Positions 62,686 to 64,000 of a stretch of 64,000 nt of DNA are shown piece after piece; position 1 is the stretch's first letter, and every line of letters begins with the position of its first letter. The translations under genes and the position numbers were made by a program. Under the pieces are notes generated by a model. It was given only the letters and a program-made list of their open reading frames with translations, was not told the DNA's origin and ran no database searches. The DNA lies in assembly GCA_936440205.1 (NCBI GenBank), contig OW387136.1, positions 34,515,927-34,579,926 on the forward strand, in the 5' to 3' direction. Source of the DNA: Lepidonotus clava. Its lineage: Eukaryota > Annelida > Polychaeta > Phyllodocida > Polynoidae.

Positions 62686-64000
62686 ATGGCCTCGCGATCG
62701 TGGTGTTTCAAGGGTCTGACCAGTGACCAGGCAGAAACCAGAAGAAATATGGACACTAGCCGAAACCGATGGTGCGACACATGTAAACGTGCAGTTTCAA
62801 AAAGTACATATAACAGGAAGCATCTTAAGGAGCATGGTGAGTACCAGATAAATAGTATAACTAGGATAAAGTCACTTTCACCTGAAATCGATATCCTTCA
62901 AAACCTTCCTAGCTAGCTTGCGCGCATAGATATTATTTTCAAATACCTACTATACTCTTAATGATCAGTTAGTGTTTGGAAAATTATCGCCAGCCTAAAT
63001 CTTTTCTTGACAATTAAACAATTGTTCAAATAATGAATGACTTGAACAATGGACGTTATATATATGTATCCCTCCATGCATCTTTCTATCATAGCTTTTG
63101 AGTCAGAGAAACAACATTGGGTGGGAAAGTCTGTACTCTGAAACCCGACTGTACATTTGATTTATTATTATACATGTGTCTTGCAGAACCAATCCCATTT
63201 GGTTTACCTCAACGCGCTGGCAATCAGGCAGAAGTGGGTCTTGAGGCCGAAGCTGCAGATATTCAGGCTGAGGCAGGTAACCAGGCTGAAGCAGGTTTTC
63301 AGGCTGAGGCAGGTAACCAGGCTGAAGCAGGTTTTCAGGCTGAGGCAGGTAACCAGGCTGAAGCAGGTTTTCAGGCTGAGGCAGGTAACCAGGCTGAAGC
63401 AGGTTTTCAGGCTGAGGCAGGTAACCAGGCTGAAGCAGGTTTTCAGGCTGAGGCAGGTAACAAGGCTGAAGCAGGTTTTCAGGCTGAGGCAGGTAACAAG
63501 GCTGAAGCAGGTTTTCAGGCTGAGGCAGGTAACCAGGCTGAAGCAGGTTTTCAGGCTGAGGCAGGTAACAAGGCTGAAGCGGGTGTTGAGGCTGAGGCAG
63601 GTAACCAGGCTGAAGCGGGTATTGAGGCTGAAGGTGGTATGCAGGTTGAAGCGGGTGTTGAGGCTGAGGCAGGTAACCAGGCTGAAGCGGGTATTGAGGC
63701 TGAAGGTGGTATGCAGGTTGAAGCGGGAATTCGGGCTGAAGGTGGTATCCAGGTTGGAGCTGGTATTCGGGCAGAAGCTGCAGCTGCTAATCAGCGGCAG
63801 GCTGAAGTCGGGAATCCGGGAGAAGCAGACAGTCAGCCTGTGGGTCGCAATCAGCCTGTTGAAGAGGCGGTACCCATGGAAGCCGATGAGGAGTCAGGTG
63901 ATGATATGCAAGACTATTACAGTACCATGGAAGATTCCCAAGAAACGGAAGAAAATGATAAGCTTGATCCAGAGGCAGTCAAGATTCGCAACAGGGCCAT
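62686..64000 (+). CDS. C2H2 zinc-finger protein with QAEAG repeats (5' part, runs off the edge)
   Basis: Exon 1 (62686-62836) has an N-terminal C2H2 finger with classical spacing C-x2-C-x12-H-x3-H (WCDTC ... HLKEH, residues about 30-49). A GTGAGT donor and a TTGCAG acceptor join it in phase 1 to exon 2 (63187 onward). Exon 2 opens with PIPFGLPQRAG and then encodes about 28 copies of a six-residue unit (QAEAGN/QAEAGF, later GIEAEGGMQVEA). An acidic linker (MEADEESGDD, EDSQETEEND) and the start of a charged region (KLDPEAVKIRNRA) follow at the edge. The rest is not visible. A finger plus acidic linker at the N-terminus is common in transposase-derived proteins, but no catalytic part can be seen. 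Confidence 0.72.
63262..63780 (+). repeat. 18/36-bp coding minisatellite
   Basis: The basic unit is 18 bp (CAGGCTGAAGCAGGTTTT / CAGGCTGAGGCAGGTAAC), arranged as 36-bp pairs in the first 300 bp and as a more diverged 18-bp series after about 63560. The frame stays open and the last-position variation is largely silent or conservative, so the repeat appears to be under coding constraint. Every second unit holds a GCAGGTAAC donor-like and a TTTTCAG acceptor-like motif. Confidence 0.88.

Overview
This is AT-rich eukaryotic nuclear DNA from an animal. It has spliced genes with GT-AG introns, LINEs, tRNA-like SINE remnants, many fold-back and MITE-type repeats, and long G or C homopolymers. The mix of a DIRS/PAT-type tyrosine-recombinase retrotransposon, a Jockey/CR1-superfamily LINE, a baculovirus-F-like envelope gene and histamine-N-methyltransferase-like genes suggests a marine invertebrate, perhaps a deuterostome. 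The species cannot be named from sequence alone. Very little of the window is ordinary host coding sequence.

Left part (1-20 kb). A hairpin-prone 12-bp minisatellite runs into a fold-back element, followed by a 5'-truncated LINE. A first exon of a histamine-N-methyltransferase-like gene lies on the minus strand (6061-6205). Beyond it are fold-back elements built from degenerate TTACATTTTACG sub-repeats. One of these is split by an apparently whole PAT-like retrotransposon (9621-14494) with split direct repeats A1-ORFs-B1-A2-B2. Nested MITEs and homopolymers fill 14.6-20 kb.

Middle part (20-44 kb). One host gene can be read end to end: a six-exon methyltransferase gene, plus strand, 21106-35919, predicted 253 aa. 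It is a divergent paralogue of the minus-strand exon at 6 kb. Its third exon is preceded by a tandem array of six diverged copies of the intron/exon junction. The introns and the DNA to 44 kb hold nested terminal-inverted-repeat elements and an interspersed AT-rich repeat family.

LINE (about 44.1-49 kb). This two-ORF LINE has an ORF1 protein with a coiled coil, an L1-ORF1-like RNA-binding region and a C-terminal NADAR domain. NADAR is known as an ADP-ribose/NAD-linked fold, with members that remove ADP-ribose from guanine. I consider this fusion the most novel item in the window. ORF2 is an AP-endonuclease/reverse transcriptase whose 3' end is missing compared with the fragment at 3.6-5 kb.

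Right part (52-64 kb). This more GC-rich cluster holds TATA-driven, mostly spliced genes: a whole-looking class-I-fusion-like envelope ORF (+), a minus-strand open frame with one membrane segment, a five-exon Ser/Thr/Pro-rich coiled-coil protein (+), a two-exon secreted/single-pass membrane protein (-), and a C2H2 zinc-finger protein with a long 18/36-bp coding repeat that runs off the right edge (+). Minus-strand membrane-type frames alternate with divergent plus-strand genes, and short tandem repeats sit upstream of two TATA boxes. Whether this cluster is one mobile element or host genes beside an envelope relic cannot be settled from this window.
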